Assembly: GCF_025165815.1 (NCBI RefSeq)
Contig: NZ_JAFFZE010000005.1
Span: 1 to 52,655, forward strand
From: Actinophytocola gossypii
GTDB taxonomy: Bacteria; Actinomycetota; Actinomycetes; Mycobacteriales; Pseudonocardiaceae
Length of the DNA: 52,655 nucleotides
Direction: 5' to 3'
Position 1 is the first letter of the stretch, and every line of letters begins with the position of its first letter. The notes under the pieces were generated by a model. The model was not told the origin of the DNA, did no database searches, and worked only from the letters and a program-made list of their open reading frames with translations. The translations under genes were made by a program, and so were the position numbers. This document shows positions 24,814 through 33,047 of this stretch, piece after piece.

Positions 24814-25913
24814 CCAGGAAGATCACCCGGTGGTTGGTGACCGCCGCGCTCACCGCCACCGCCGGCACCGCGTTCGCCGCCCCCGCCCAGGCGGCCGACC
24901 ACCCGGACACCCAGACCGTGCTGGACCAGTACCTCCTGCAGGCCGGTCCCGGCGCCGCGGTGTACGCCGGCGACGGCACCGAGTCGTGGACGGTCGCCAG
25001 CGGAACGTCGAGGTTCGGCGCGAACCGGCCGATCGAGGCCACCGACCACTTCCGGATCGCCAGCCAGACCAAGACGTTCGTCGCGACCACCGTGCTGCGA
25101 CTGGTCGACGAGGGCCTGGTCGACCTGGACGCGCCGATCGAGACCTACCTGCCCGGCGTGGTCGGCGGCGAGCACTACGACGGCAACGCGATCTCCGTCC
25201 GGCAGCTGCTCCAGCACACCAGCGGGATCGCCAGGGACGCGATCAACGCCCAGGCCAACCCGGACGGCACCTTCGACCTCGCCGAGCTGGTCCGGGCCGG
25301 CCTGGCGCAGGCGCCGCAGTTCGCCCCCGGCACCGGCTACGGGTACTCGAACATCAACTACCACGTGCTCGGCATGCTCATCGAGGCGATCACCGGCCAG
25401 CCGTACGCGGACGCGGTCGCCGACCTGGTCATCGAGCCGCTCGGCCTGACCGCCACGTCGGTCCCGGCCCCGGGCGACCGGTCGCTGCCCGACCCGTACG
25501 TGCACGGCTACCAGGGCGTCCGCATCGGCTCGTTCCAGTTCTGGATCGAGACGACGTCGAACCTGGAGATGACGTACGCGGCGAGCGCGGGCGCCATGAC
25601 GTCCACGCTGACCGACCTGGCGACGTTCCACAGCGAGCTCGACACGCTGCTGTCCCCGGCGTCGCTGGCCGAGATGCGTACGACCGTGCCCGGCGCGCAC
25701 AACCTGGACTACGGCCTGGGCATCATGCGCCTGAACCTGTCCTGCGGCGGCGAGGCCTGGGGCCACGCCGGCAACCTCACCACCGGCCACTCCTCGGTGA
25801 CCATGGTCACCGACGACGGCCGGTACGCCTCGATGACGACGAACACGTTCCCCGCCGGCGAGAACGCACCGACCCGGTACGACGTGCTGGGTACCGCCCT
25901 GTGTGAGGCCTAG
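24810..25913 (+). CDS. Secreted serine hydrolase, beta-lactamase / DD-peptidase fold
   Basis: A 367-residue class C-like serine hydrolase with a Sec signal peptide (about 1-29, cleavage near AQAAD). Catalytic motifs are SQTK (Ser 85, Lys 88), YSN in GYGYSNINY (about 182) and a late HAG near 320. These fit esterase, D-aminopeptidase or DD-carboxypeptidase activity outside the membrane. The substrate cannot be set from sequence. GTG start inside the upstream T7SS stop (GTGTGA) couples it to the WXG operon, which is unusual because its own export is by Sec. Confidence 0.87.
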   Translation: MTRKITRWLVTAALTATAGTAFAAPAQAADHPDTQTVLDQYLLQAGPGAAVYAGDGTESWTVASGTSRFGANRPIEATDHFRIASQTKTFVATTVLRLVDEGLVDLDAPIETYLPGVVGGEHYDGNAISVRQLLQHTSGIARDAINAQANPDGTFDLAELVRAGLAQAPQFAPGTGYGYSNINYHVLGMLIEAITGQPYADAVADLVIEPLGLTATSVPAPGDRSLPDPYVHGYQGVRIGSFQFWIETTSNLEMTYAASAGAMTSTLTDLATFHSELDTLLSPASLAEMRTTVPGAHNLDYGLGIMRLNLSCGGEAWGHAGNLTTGHSSVTMVTDDGRYASMTTNTFPAGENAPTRYDVLGTALCEA

Positions 25914-25937
25914 CGGCCCACGCACTACCGTGGGTGG

Positions 25938-26756
25938 ATGCGGGTACTGATCACGGGTGCCGCGCGGGGGATCGGGGCCGCGCTCGCCAGGCGGCTGGCC
26001 GGGCGGGGCGCGCGGGTGGCGCTGTGCGGGCTGGAACCGGAGACACTGGCCGGCGTCGCGGACGAGTGCGGGGCGCCGTGGCGGGAGTGCGACGTGGCCG
26101 ACCGGGACGCCGTGGAGCTGGCGGTCGGGGAGCTGGCCGGCGAGCTGGGCGGACTGGACGTGGTGGTCGCGAACGCCGGGATCGCGCGGCAGCTCGCCGT
26201 CGTCGGCGGTGACCCGGAGGTGTTCGAGCGGACCATGCGGGTCAACACGCTCGGCACGTACTACACGCTGCGCGCGGCCGGCCAGCACGTGTCGCACCGG
26301 CGCGGGTACGCGCTCGCGGTGTCCTCGCTCGCTGCCGCGGTGCAGCTGCCGCTGCTCGGCGCCTACAGCGCGTCGAAGGCCGCGGTCGAGGCACTGGGCA
26401 ACACGCTGCGCGTCGAGCTGGCGCCGTCCGGAGCCCGCGTCGGCGTGGCCTACTTCGCCGAGCTGGACACCGACATGACCAGCCGCGGCTTCGGCACCCG
26501 CGCGGCGGCGGCGCTCACCGGCGGCGGCACGGTCACCGGCACCGCGCCGCTGGCCGGTGCGGTCGACGCGCTGGAGCGCGGTATCGCCCGGCGGGCCAGG
26601 CGGATCGTCTCGCCGCGCTGGGTCGGTCCGCTGCTGCCGCTGCGGATGGCGGTGCAGCCCGTGGTGGAACGGCACCGCCGGTCGCACGTCGCGGCCGCGC
26701 TGGAGATCGCCCGCACCGAGGACGCGCCGTTCACGACCCCGCAGCCGGACTCGTGA
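25938..26756 (+). CDS. Short-chain dehydrogenase/reductase
   Basis: A 272-residue classical SDR. Cofactor motif TGAARGIG at 7-14, NAGI at about 82, catalytic Ser in AVSSLA and the YSASK motif near 147-151. The C-terminus carries an extra 60 or so basic and hydrophobic residues, which fits membrane-associated SDRs. The substrate is unknown. It overlaps the next gene by four bases (GTGA), so the two are probably one functional pair. Confidence 0.9.
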   Translation: MRVLITGAARGIGAALARRLAGRGARVALCGLEPETLAGVADECGAPWRECDVADRDAVELAVGELAGELGGLDVVVANAGIARQLAVVGGDPEVFERTMRVNTLGTYYTLRAAGQHVSHRRGYALAVSSLAAAVQLPLLGAYSASKAAVEALGNTLRVELAPSGARVGVAYFAELDTDMTSRGFGTRAAAALTGGGTVTGTAPLAGAVDALERGIARRARRIVSPRWVGPLLPLRMAVQPVVERHRRSHVAAALEIARTEDAPFTTPQPDS

Positions 26757-27316
26757 CCGCCGGCGTGCGTCCTGGCTCGCGGCGCGAGGTCGGACTGTTC
26801 ACCTGGGTGGCCGCGCGGGTCGCCGGCCGGGTGGCGGGCACCGGGCCGCTGAACCTGTTCCTGGTCCTCGGCCGGCACCGTCGGCTGTTCCGGGGCTGGC
26901 TGCGGTTCGCCGGCCGCCTGATGCCGGGCGGCGTGCTGCCGAGGCGGGAGACGGAGCTGGTGATCCTGCGGGTCGCGCACCTGCGGGAGTGCGCCTACGA
27001 GCTGGCCCACCACCGCCGGCTGGCCGCCCGCGCCGGCGTCTCCGAGGCCGACGCCGAGCGGGTCGTCGCCGGACCCACGGCCGACGGCTGGACGTCCCGC
27101 GAACGCGCGCTGCTCGCCGCCACGGATCTGCTGCACCACGAACGCGACCTGTCCGACGAGGCGTGGCGGGCACTGTCCCGGCACCTCGACGAGCGGGAGT
27201 GCGTCGAGCTGTGCCTGCTGGTCGGCCACTACGAGCTGCTGGCGACAGCGATCGCCGCGCTCCGGATCGAACCGGAGCGCGGCGATCGCGGTCAGGTACG
27301 GCGCCGGGCGAGGTAG
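26753..27316 (+). CDS. Carboxymuconolactone decarboxylase / AhpD-like protein
   Basis: A 187-residue all-helical CMD-family protein. The family core is visible as ETELVILRVAHLRECAYELAHH, with Glu, one Cys and the His pair; the second Cys of AhpD-type CxxC is absent, so a peroxidase role is doubtful. GTG start within the SDR stop. The last ~25 bases overlap the convergent anchored-protein gene, and an 18-bp hairpin lies inside its 3' end. Likely a small-molecule lyase or hydrolase linked to the SDR. Confidence 0.85.
   Translation: MTAGVRPGSRREVGLFTWVAARVAGRVAGTGPLNLFLVLGRHRRLFRGWLRFAGRLMPGGVLPRRETELVILRVAHLRECAYELAHHRRLAARAGVSEADAERVVAGPTADGWTSRERALLAATDLLHHERDLSDEAWRALSRHLDERECVELCLLVGHYELLATAIAALRIEPERGDRGQVRRRAR
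27248..27289. terminator. 18-bp perfect hairpin inside the 3' end of the CMD gene
   Basis: Bases 27248-27265 and 27272-27289 are exact inverted copies (GCGATCGCC...CCGG), with the six-base loop ATCGAA. It lies just past the stop of the leftward gene at 27292 and inside the last codons of the rightward CMD gene. It can therefore end leftward transcripts while also being coding. No T run is present. Confidence 0.75.
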
Positions 27317-28143
27317 ACGGTCGCGCCGCCGGCGAGCAGGAGCACGGCGCCGATCGACACCGGAAGGATCGTGCTCACCCCGGTCCTGGCCAGCACGTCG
27401 TCGTTCGCCGCGGGCGTGACGCCGCCCCGGGCGTCGCCGCCGCCTGGGGTCTCGGTGGTCGTGGTCGGCGGCTCGGTGGTCGGCTCGGTGGTCTCCGGGG
27501 GAGTGGTCGGCGCGCCGCCGGCGGTGCACGTCGCCTGGGAGAGCACGACGTCCGCGCCGGCGATGCCGCCGATCGGGCCGCCGACGGTCACGTGCACGGC
27601 GTTCACCGTCAGCGTGTCGCCGGTGCGGATCTGCTCGCCGATCCGGACCGTGGCGACGTCGAGGACGTTGATCGTCGCGGGGGCGGTGACGTCGATCCGC
27701 TGTCCGAGCACGGTCAGCTCCGCGATGTTCGACTCGCCGGTGAGGCCGTCGGGGCCGGCCTGGCACTCCGCGGTGACCGCCTTGGCGCTGAGGACGCCCT
27801 GGACGACGGCCTGGGCGATGTCGGCCCGGCTGGTGAGCACGCCGTCGCCGTCGACGTCGGAGGCGGCGTCGAGCACGCTCGCGCTGACCAGGCCGGCGAG
27901 GTCGGGCCCGATCCGGGCGACCGACTCGGCGCCGCCGTCCGGGTAGCTGACGCTCGGGCGCGGGTCGATCTCGACCAGCGGCGCGTCGAGGAGCTCGGTG
28001 CGCACGGAGAGCGCGAACGCGGAACCGCTGGGGCCGTCCGGCGGGTCGGCGGCGGCCGGGCCGGTGCTCAGCAGAGCGGCCAGCACGGTGGCGCCCGCGA
28101 GTCCGCCCACGGTGGTCAGGGAACGACGCAAGGTCAACTCCAC
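27292..28143 (-). CDS. Sortase-anchored (LAxTG) cell-wall protein, choice-of-anchor type
   Basis: A 283-residue exported protein. Signal peptide about 1-32 (cleavage after AAADPP region), a beta-rich body with two Cys (about 123 and 206), a Pro/Thr linker (TTPPETTEPTTEPP), then LARTG, a hydrophobic helix and RRRT at the end. LAxTG is the recognition motif of class E sortases of high-GC Gram-positives, so it should be joined to the cell wall. The body resembles choice-of-anchor surface proteins; ligand unknown. GTG start at 28143. It converges on and overlaps the CMD gene. Confidence 0.82.
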   Translation of the reverse strand: MELTLRRSLTTVGGLAGATVLAALLSTGPAAADPPDGPSGSAFALSVRTELLDAPLVEIDPRPSVSYPDGGAESVARIGPDLAGLVSASVLDAASDVDGDGVLTSRADIAQAVVQGVLSAKAVTAECQAGPDGLTGESNIAELTVLGQRIDVTAPATINVLDVATVRIGEQIRTGDTLTVNAVHVTVGGPIGGIAGADVVLSQATCTAGGAPTTPPETTEPTTEPPTTTTETPGGGDARGGVTPAANDDVLARTGVSTILPVSIGAVLLLAGGATVYLARRRT

Positions 28144-28579
28144 TTCTGAGCTGTGATCGGGGAATGCGGCCCAGAATCGCTCCCACCGATGGCCCAGTCA
28201 ATGGTCGGAGCTGCGACGGAGCGTGGTCGAAAACAGCCCGGAAAGTGTCTGTGTCCGATGGTCGACACTGCCCGTTCCCCCAGGTCCGCCACGGAAGAAG
28301 CACCAAAGCCCGATGCCCTGAGTCGTTCGAGGAGCGTTACTAGGCTGTTCGGGTGATACAACCGTGATGTAGCTCATGTCGGACTGGTCGAAAATCGGAA
28401 TGCCGCCGTGAACGCCTTTCCGGTCATTTGATAAGGGGCCATCCGCCGCGACCGGCGTGGCCGCCCCGGGATGACAGGTGAATCGATAACCAGATGTCGA
28501 TCGGTCCCGAAACCTTCCCATGGGGTGCCCTCGTGTGTTCGGATGGTCACAGCAGGTTGGTGTGACAGATGGAGGCAAA
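28144..28579. promoter_or_regulatory. 436-bp divergent intergenic region
   Basis: It separates the leftward anchored-protein gene from the rightward M23 peptidase gene and is richer in A/T than its surroundings. It should hold both promoters. Short open frames on either strand lack ribosome sites and codon bias. Because actinobacterial wall hydrolase genes often carry a c-di-AMP (ydaO) riboswitch, I looked for its conserved boxes and did not find them. Confidence 0.5.
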
Positions 28580-29428
28580 GTGAAACGGACACGATGGTTC
28601 GCGGCATTAGTCGGCGCGGCACTCGTCGCCACCACGGTCGTCAACGTGGTCGGTACCCCGCAGGCCAGTGCCGCGCCGGCGTTCCAGATGCCCTTCCCCT
28701 GCGGGCAGACGTGGCAGGGTCAGACCAGGACCAACCACAGCCCGGCGAACGCGGTGGACTTCAACCGCACCAACGACTCCGGTGACCCGGTGGTCGCGTC
28801 GGCCGGCGGCACGGTGTCCAGGGTCGCGAACGAGGGCAACACGAGCTACGGCCGGTGGATCGAGATCAACCACGGCAGCGGCTGGACCAGCCGGTACGCT
28901 CACCTGTCGGTGCAGCGCGTCAGCGTGGGCCAGAGCGTCTCGAAGGGCCAGCGGATCGGCGACGTCGGCAACACCGGCGGGTCGACCGGCGCGCACCTGC
29001 ACTACGAGCAGCGCTCCGGCGGCGTCGCGGTGAAGATCAGGTTCAACGGCTCCCAGATCTACTACTGGGGCACCCGCAGCTACACCAGCAACAACTGCGG
29101 TGGCGGCGGCAACCCGTACACCCCGCAGGAGGTCTGCGGCTCCGGCTACTCGGTGATCAACTCGCACCGGCTCGGCGACGCAGGGCGGGTCTACCTGCTG
29201 TACAACTCCGGCAAGAACTGCGTGGTCACCATCAAGACGACCAACGTCGGCAAGGCGACCCCGATGTCGGCCTTCCTGGAACCCCAGGGCGGCACCCGGG
29301 GGACCGACTCCGGCTCGTTCTCCTACTACGCCGGGCCGGTCGTCAAGTCCGCCCCCGGCACCTGCGTCAAGTGGGGCGGTTCCGTCGGCTCCGCCAGCTA
29401 CACCAGCCCGTGGGAACACTGCGGCTGA
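28580..29428 (+). CDS. Secreted M23 family metallopeptidase
   Basis: A 282-residue exported peptidase. Signal peptide 1-32 (ASAAPA). The LytM/M23 zinc site is visible: H53 and D60 in NHSPANAVDF, H108 in RYAHLS and H141 in GAHLHYE. These enzymes cut peptide bridges in peptidoglycan or other Gly-rich proteins outside the cell. About 110 residues after the peptidase (GNPYTPQEVCGSGY...) hold two Cys pairs and resemble the small spore-coat/wall-binding modules added to actinobacterial secreted enzymes. GTG start chosen because GGAGG lies five bases upstream; an earlier in-frame start at 28520 has no such site and would spoil the signal peptide. Confidence 0.9.
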   Translation: MKRTRWFAALVGAALVATTVVNVVGTPQASAAPAFQMPFPCGQTWQGQTRTNHSPANAVDFNRTNDSGDPVVASAGGTVSRVANEGNTSYGRWIEINHGSGWTSRYAHLSVQRVSVGQSVSKGQRIGDVGNTGGSTGAHLHYEQRSGGVAVKIRFNGSQIYYWGTRSYTSNNCGGGGNPYTPQEVCGSGYSVINSHRLGDAGRVYLLYNSGKNCVVTIKTTNVGKATPMSAFLEPQGGTRGTDSGSFSYYAGPVVKSAPGTCVKWGGSVGSASYTSPWEHCG

Positions 29429-29433
29429 CCCGG

Positions 29434-29467
29434 TGAACCGGGGCGGGCCGGCGCCCGCCCCGGTTCA
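29434..29467. terminator. Bidirectional 15-bp hairpin terminator
   Basis: TGAACCGGGGCGGGC and its exact complement flank a CGGC loop. The hairpin begins six bases after the M23 stop, and its right arm contains the stop codon of the convergent esterase, so one structure can serve both genes. Confidence 0.85.
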
Positions 29468-30997
29468 GTTCCAGAACCCGCAGTGGTGCTCGGCCGCGAG
29501 GTCGACCGGGCGGATGTCACCGGGCGCCAACGACCGGGTGTACCCGGTGTCGAACTCCGGCCACCCCGGGATCCGGCCCGTCTCGGCGAACGTCGTCCAG
29601 TCCTCGATGATCCGGTCCGACAGCCGCTGCTGACCCGCCGTGAACGGCGGCGCCATCCCGCCGAGGTCGAACAACGACCACAGGTCCGACGCGTGCTGCG
29701 CGCCCATCGGCATCGTCGGCGGCAACGGCGACAGCGGCGGTGCCTGCGGGTCGGCGTACTCGTACTGGAACACCCTGGTGTGCCGGGCCAGCTTCCGGGA
29801 CGTCGCGTACTGCGAGCACGCCCACTTCCGGTCGGTGACGATCGCCGACCAGGCCAGCGCCGCCGAGTCGTAGTCCGACCGCGGGTACTCGGCCCGGACG
29901 GCGGCCTCGTCGTCCCCGAACGTCGCCGCGAGGACGGCGTCGTAGGTCCGCTCGCTCATCGCCTGCCCGCCGTCGTAGATCGAGGTCGACGAGGTGGCCT
30001 CGTTCCGGGTGTTGCCGGCCAGCACCGGCACTCGGTGGAACCAGCCGCGCCGCACCGCGTCGGCGGGGTGCAGCGGCAGCACCGGCGTCCCGTAGGCGGG
30101 CTTGATGAACTTCCGCTGCACCGGCATCAGCGCGTCCACCGACAGCCCCCGCAGACAGGCCAGGGCGGTCGTGGGGTCTCCGCACCCGAGATCCGCCGCC
30201 ACCCGCCGCCCCTGCTCCTCGACGCCGCCGACCGGCGGAAAGATCGACGCCGCCCGCTCGCCCCGGTACTCGAAGTTGTCCAACCAGGACAGGTCGCACG
30301 ACCCGCTCTGCATGATCGCCCGGTCGAACAACCCGGCCGCCGAGGGCGAGGTCAGGTGTGCGCAGGCGCTGATCCCGCCCGCCGACTGCCCGGCCACGGT
30401 CACGTTCCCCGGGTCCCCGCCGAAAGCCCCGATGTTGCGCCGCACCCAGCCAAGCGCCGCCTGCTGATCCCGCAGCCCGAACGTCCCCGACCCCTTCAGT
30501 TCCGGATGCCCGAAGAACCCGAACACCCCCAGCCGGTAGTTGACGGTGACGACCACGACGTCCCCCCTCGCGGCGAGCCGCGTCGCGTCGTAGCTGCCGC
30601 CGGCGCCCATGTAGAAGCCCCCACCGTGCAACCACACGACGACCGGTCGCCGGTCCTGCCCCGCCGGCGCGGTGACGTTGAGGTAGAGGCAGTCCTCGCT
30701 CCGGCTCTCCTCCGGCAACTCACCCCGGTGTTGCGCACAGGCCGGTGCGGGCCGGGTCGCGTCCCGAACACCCCGCCACCGCTGCGCCGGCGCCGGATCC
30801 CGCCACCGCAGCGCCCCCACCGGCGGCGCCGCGTACGGAATCCCCCGGAACACCACCGCGTCCCCGTCCACGGTTCCCCGCACCAGCCCCGTTTCGGTCC
30901 GCGCCAGGCTCGGATCGGTCCCCGCACTGGCCGGAACCCCGCCCACCAGCCCGAACACCACCGCGACCACCGCCGCGCACCGCTGCCACCCGTTCAT
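29465..30997 (-). CDS. Secreted type B carboxylesterase
   Basis: A 510-residue carboxylesterase/cholinesterase-family hydrolase with a signal peptide (1-25, ASAG). Motifs: RGIPYAAPP, EDCLYLNV, the oxyanion HGGGF, and the nucleophile elbow GQSAGG with Ser near 205; acid and His follow in the second half (HASDLWSLF near 440). It hydrolyses an ester outside the cell; natural substrate unknown. ATG at 30997 opens directly on the signal peptide. Convergent with the M23 gene and sharing its terminator. Confidence 0.92.
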   Translation of the reverse strand: MNGWQRCAAVVAVVFGLVGGVPASAGTDPSLARTETGLVRGTVDGDAVVFRGIPYAAPPVGALRWRDPAPAQRWRGVRDATRPAPACAQHRGELPEESRSEDCLYLNVTAPAGQDRRPVVVWLHGGGFYMGAGGSYDATRLAARGDVVVVTVNYRLGVFGFFGHPELKGSGTFGLRDQQAALGWVRRNIGAFGGDPGNVTVAGQSAGGISACAHLTSPSAAGLFDRAIMQSGSCDLSWLDNFEYRGERAASIFPPVGGVEEQGRRVAADLGCGDPTTALACLRGLSVDALMPVQRKFIKPAYGTPVLPLHPADAVRRGWFHRVPVLAGNTRNEATSSTSIYDGGQAMSERTYDAVLAATFGDDEAAVRAEYPRSDYDSAALAWSAIVTDRKWACSQYATSRKLARHTRVFQYEYADPQAPPLSPLPPTMPMGAQHASDLWSLFDLGGMAPPFTAGQQRLSDRIIEDWTTFAETGRIPGWPEFDTGYTRSLAPGDIRPVDLAAEHHCGFWN

Positions 30998-31100
30998 CCC
31001 GTGCCCCCTTTCGTCGCCCCCAGTCCACCGCGACCGCGCCCCGGGCCACCAGCGCCCAAAGCAGCCGACGATGTCGACGAAAGTCTGATTCGGGCGGCGG

Positions 31101-31523
31101 TCAGTCGCCCGAGCGCGGCAGGGGAGTGCCGACCGGCACCAGCTCGGCGACATCGGGATGTGCCTCGGCCAAGCCCTGGTCGAACGTGACCAGGCGTCCG
31201 TCCCGCTGACGGGCGACCTGTGCCAGGTAGGTGTCGGTGACCTGCCGGTGCCCGATGACCCCGGTGAGTGGAACGTCGCGATAGGACACGTCGTCGGCCC
31301 AGAACTCGTGCCGTCCGTCCTCGGCGAGCGCGGCGAGGATCGCCTGCGCGGTCACCGCCGACTGGCCTTCGCGGATCAGCAGCCGAACCAAGCTGCTCTG
31401 GGTGATCGGGCAGGTCGCGAACGGCTCGTCGGTTTTCGCGAGCCACGTCTCCGCGGCCGGGTGATGCACGTGGTCGACGACCACCAACGCGATGAGCACG
31501 TTGGCGTCGAGCAGGTTGGTCAC
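31101..31523 (-). CDS. vapC: PIN-domain toxin (VapC-like)
   Basis: A 140-residue PIN ribonuclease. Acidic residues that hold Mg2+ are visible: Asp in LLDANVLIA, Glu in the central helix region, Asp in TDTYLA and Asp in TFDQGL. VapC toxins cut tRNA or rRNA and block translation until the antitoxin neutralises them. The GTG start overlaps the stop of the antitoxin gene by four bases, the usual antitoxin-first order. Confidence 0.88.
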   Translation of the reverse strand: MTNLLDANVLIALVVVDHVHHPAAETWLAKTDEPFATCPITQSSLVRLLIREGQSAVTAQAILAALAEDGRHEFWADDVSYRDVPLTGVIGHRQVTDTYLAQVARQRDGRLVTFDQGLAEAHPDVAELVPVGTPLPRSGD

Positions 31524-31762
31524 GAGTCGTCGTCCAGCGAACGCACGTCCTCGGTGGTGACGACGGTGCCGAGCCGGACGACGGGCAGGCCGGTGGTGCT
31601 GCTGCGGGTCACCGTCGTGCTGCCGCCGCCCTGACTGAGCCCCCGACGCATCAGGTCGGCGACGGTCTCGCTGAGCGTCCGGGACGTGTCCCGCGCGATC
31701 GACAACGCCTGCCGATGCAGATCGTCCGGGAGATCGACGGTGGTTCGCACACCCCTAGACAT
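31520..31762 (-). CDS. vapB: Ribbon-helix-helix antitoxin (VapB-like)
   Basis: An 80-residue antitoxin. The N-terminal RHH DNA-binding unit is clear (VRTTVDLPDDLHRQA, then LSETVADLMRRG). The C-terminal tail, which would wrap the PIN toxin, is polar and probably flexible. It precedes and overlaps the toxin gene and should repress the pair's own promoter at 31763-31825. ATG at 31762. Confidence 0.86.
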   Translation of the reverse strand: MSRGVRTTVDLPDDLHRQALSIARDTSRTLSETVADLMRRGLSQGGGSTTVTRSSTTGLPVVRLGTVVTTEDVRSLDDDS

Positions 31763-31864
31763 CAGCGCATCACGGTGTGCTGATGATGCAATTCGGTTGA
31801 TCCACCCTGTTCCTACGGAGGATCGTTGCCCCGGTTGATCTTCCGGCGGCCTGGGGGACCGAAC

Positions 31865-32641
31865 ATGACCTACAAGCACAGCAGTGCCGAGAAGGCGGAC
31901 ATCGCGAAGCGGTTCACGATCCTGCGCACCCAGGTCGGCTCCGGCGTGCACGGGGTGTCCATCGACGACCAGGACGACCGCGACGAGATGGGCATCTGCG
32001 TCGAGCCAGCCGAGTACGTCGTCGGCCTGCGGCGGTTCGAGCAGTACGAGTACCGCACCCAGCCGTTCGGTCATCGTTCCGGGCCGGGGGACCTCGACCT
32101 GATCGTGTACTCGCTGCGGAAGTGGATGCGCCTCGCGCTACAGGGCAACCCGACGGTGCTGCTGCCCCTGTTCGTGCCAGACACCGAGGTCGTGGAGATC
32201 GACCGGCACGGCCGGTACCTCAGGGCGCACCCCGAGCTGGTGCTGTCCCGGCAGGCGGGGGAGCGGTTCGTCGGCTACCTGCGTTCCCAGCGCGACCAGC
32301 TCCTCGGCCTCAAGGGCAGGAAGCACACCAACCGCCCCGAGCTGGTCGAGCGGTTCGGGTTCGACACCAAGTTCGCATACCACATGGTCCGCCTCGGCGT
32401 GCAGGGCGTCGAACTGCTGACCGACGCCCACGTCACCCTCCCGATGCCCGACGAGTGGCGCACGTGGCTCCGCGAACTCCGCCGAGGCGAGCACACCAAG
32501 GAGGAAGCACTGGCCGCCGCCGACGACCTCGAGGCACGACTACTGACCCTGCTCGACACGAGCCACCTGCCCCCGAAACCCGACCACACCGCGGCCGACG
32601 CCTGGCTCATCGACGTCTACCGCTCCACCTGGGACTCCTGA
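31865..32641 (+). CDS. Pol-beta superfamily nucleotidyltransferase (RlaP-like)
   Basis: About 258 residues. The N-terminal motif GSGVHGVSIDDQDDRDEMG fits the GS...DxD signature of the YcgL/RlaP group of DNA polymerase beta-like nucleotidyltransferases, followed by helices with LGLKGRKH and KFAYHMVRLG. Related proteins act on RNA ends or are linked to RNA repair and phage genes, but this one's substrate is unknown. It stands alone between two toxin-antitoxin pairs. Start at ATG 31865 (GGGGGA upstream); an in-frame TTG at 31826 with GGAGG close by is a real alternative and would add 13 residues. Confidence 0.82.
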   Translation: MTYKHSSAEKADIAKRFTILRTQVGSGVHGVSIDDQDDRDEMGICVEPAEYVVGLRRFEQYEYRTQPFGHRSGPGDLDLIVYSLRKWMRLALQGNPTVLLPLFVPDTEVVEIDRHGRYLRAHPELVLSRQAGERFVGYLRSQRDQLLGLKGRKHTNRPELVERFGFDTKFAYHMVRLGVQGVELLTDAHVTLPMPDEWRTWLRELRRGEHTKEEALAAADDLEARLLTLLDTSHLPPKPDHTAADAWLIDVYRSTWDS

Positions 32642-32642
32642 C

Positions 32643-33047
32643 TCAGGTGGGTGCGTGCGTCGGTAGTCCGACGTCGCGCGCGGCCGTGGCGAGTTCGTGG
32701 TCGTAGGTGACGAAAGCGGTCAGGTCGCCCCGAAACGGGTCGGCGGTGGCGAGGTGCACGGCGTCGAGCGAGCCCAGCTTCGCTGTGCGGTATGTCTTCG
32801 CCCGCGCCAGCACGGTGCTGGTCAGGTCGGCGACGTACACGCCGTGCACTGCCTGGTCGACCAGGTATGGCACCCGCTCGTGGTCGACTCCGATCCGGAG
32901 CAGTGCGCGGGTGATCTCCAGTTCGGCGAGTTCGCTCGTGAGCAGTTCGGTGTCCGGCGGCAACCGCTGACGCCAGGACCGGAGCGCGTCGGTCTCCGCT
33001 TCGCGCTTGATGAACTTCAGCAAGACGCACGAATCGAGATAGATCAC
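32643..33047 (-). CDS. PIN-domain toxin
   Basis: A 134-residue PIN ribonuclease with YLDSCVLLKF at the N-terminus, SELAELEI, LGSLDAVHLATA and FVTYDHELATAA, which together give the four-acid active site. GTG start overlaps the Phd-type antitoxin stop by four bases. It ends one base from the convergent nucleotidyltransferase stop. Confidence 0.88.
   Translation of the reverse strand: MIYLDSCVLLKFIKREAETDALRSWRQRLPPDTELLTSELAELEITRALLRIGVDHERVPYLVDQAVHGVYVADLTSTVLARAKTYRTAKLGSLDAVHLATADPFRGDLTAFVTYDHELATAARDVGLPTHAPT

Noticed and set aside
24582-26687. Open frame of about 701 codons on the minus strand
   Set aside because: Opposite well-supported WXG, serine hydrolase and SDR genes; no domain motifs.
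28370-28579. Possible c-di-AMP (ydaO) riboswitch before the M23 peptidase
   Set aside because: The family context fits, but the conserved sequence boxes are absent.
28198-28644. Minus-strand frame of 148 codons in the intergenic region before the M23 gene
   Set aside because: No ribosome site and poor codon bias; it runs into the M23 signal peptide region.
31090-31115. GC-rich 6-bp hairpin at the vapC stop codon
   Set aside because: Short stem with a long loop, not distinct from chance in this GC-rich DNA.
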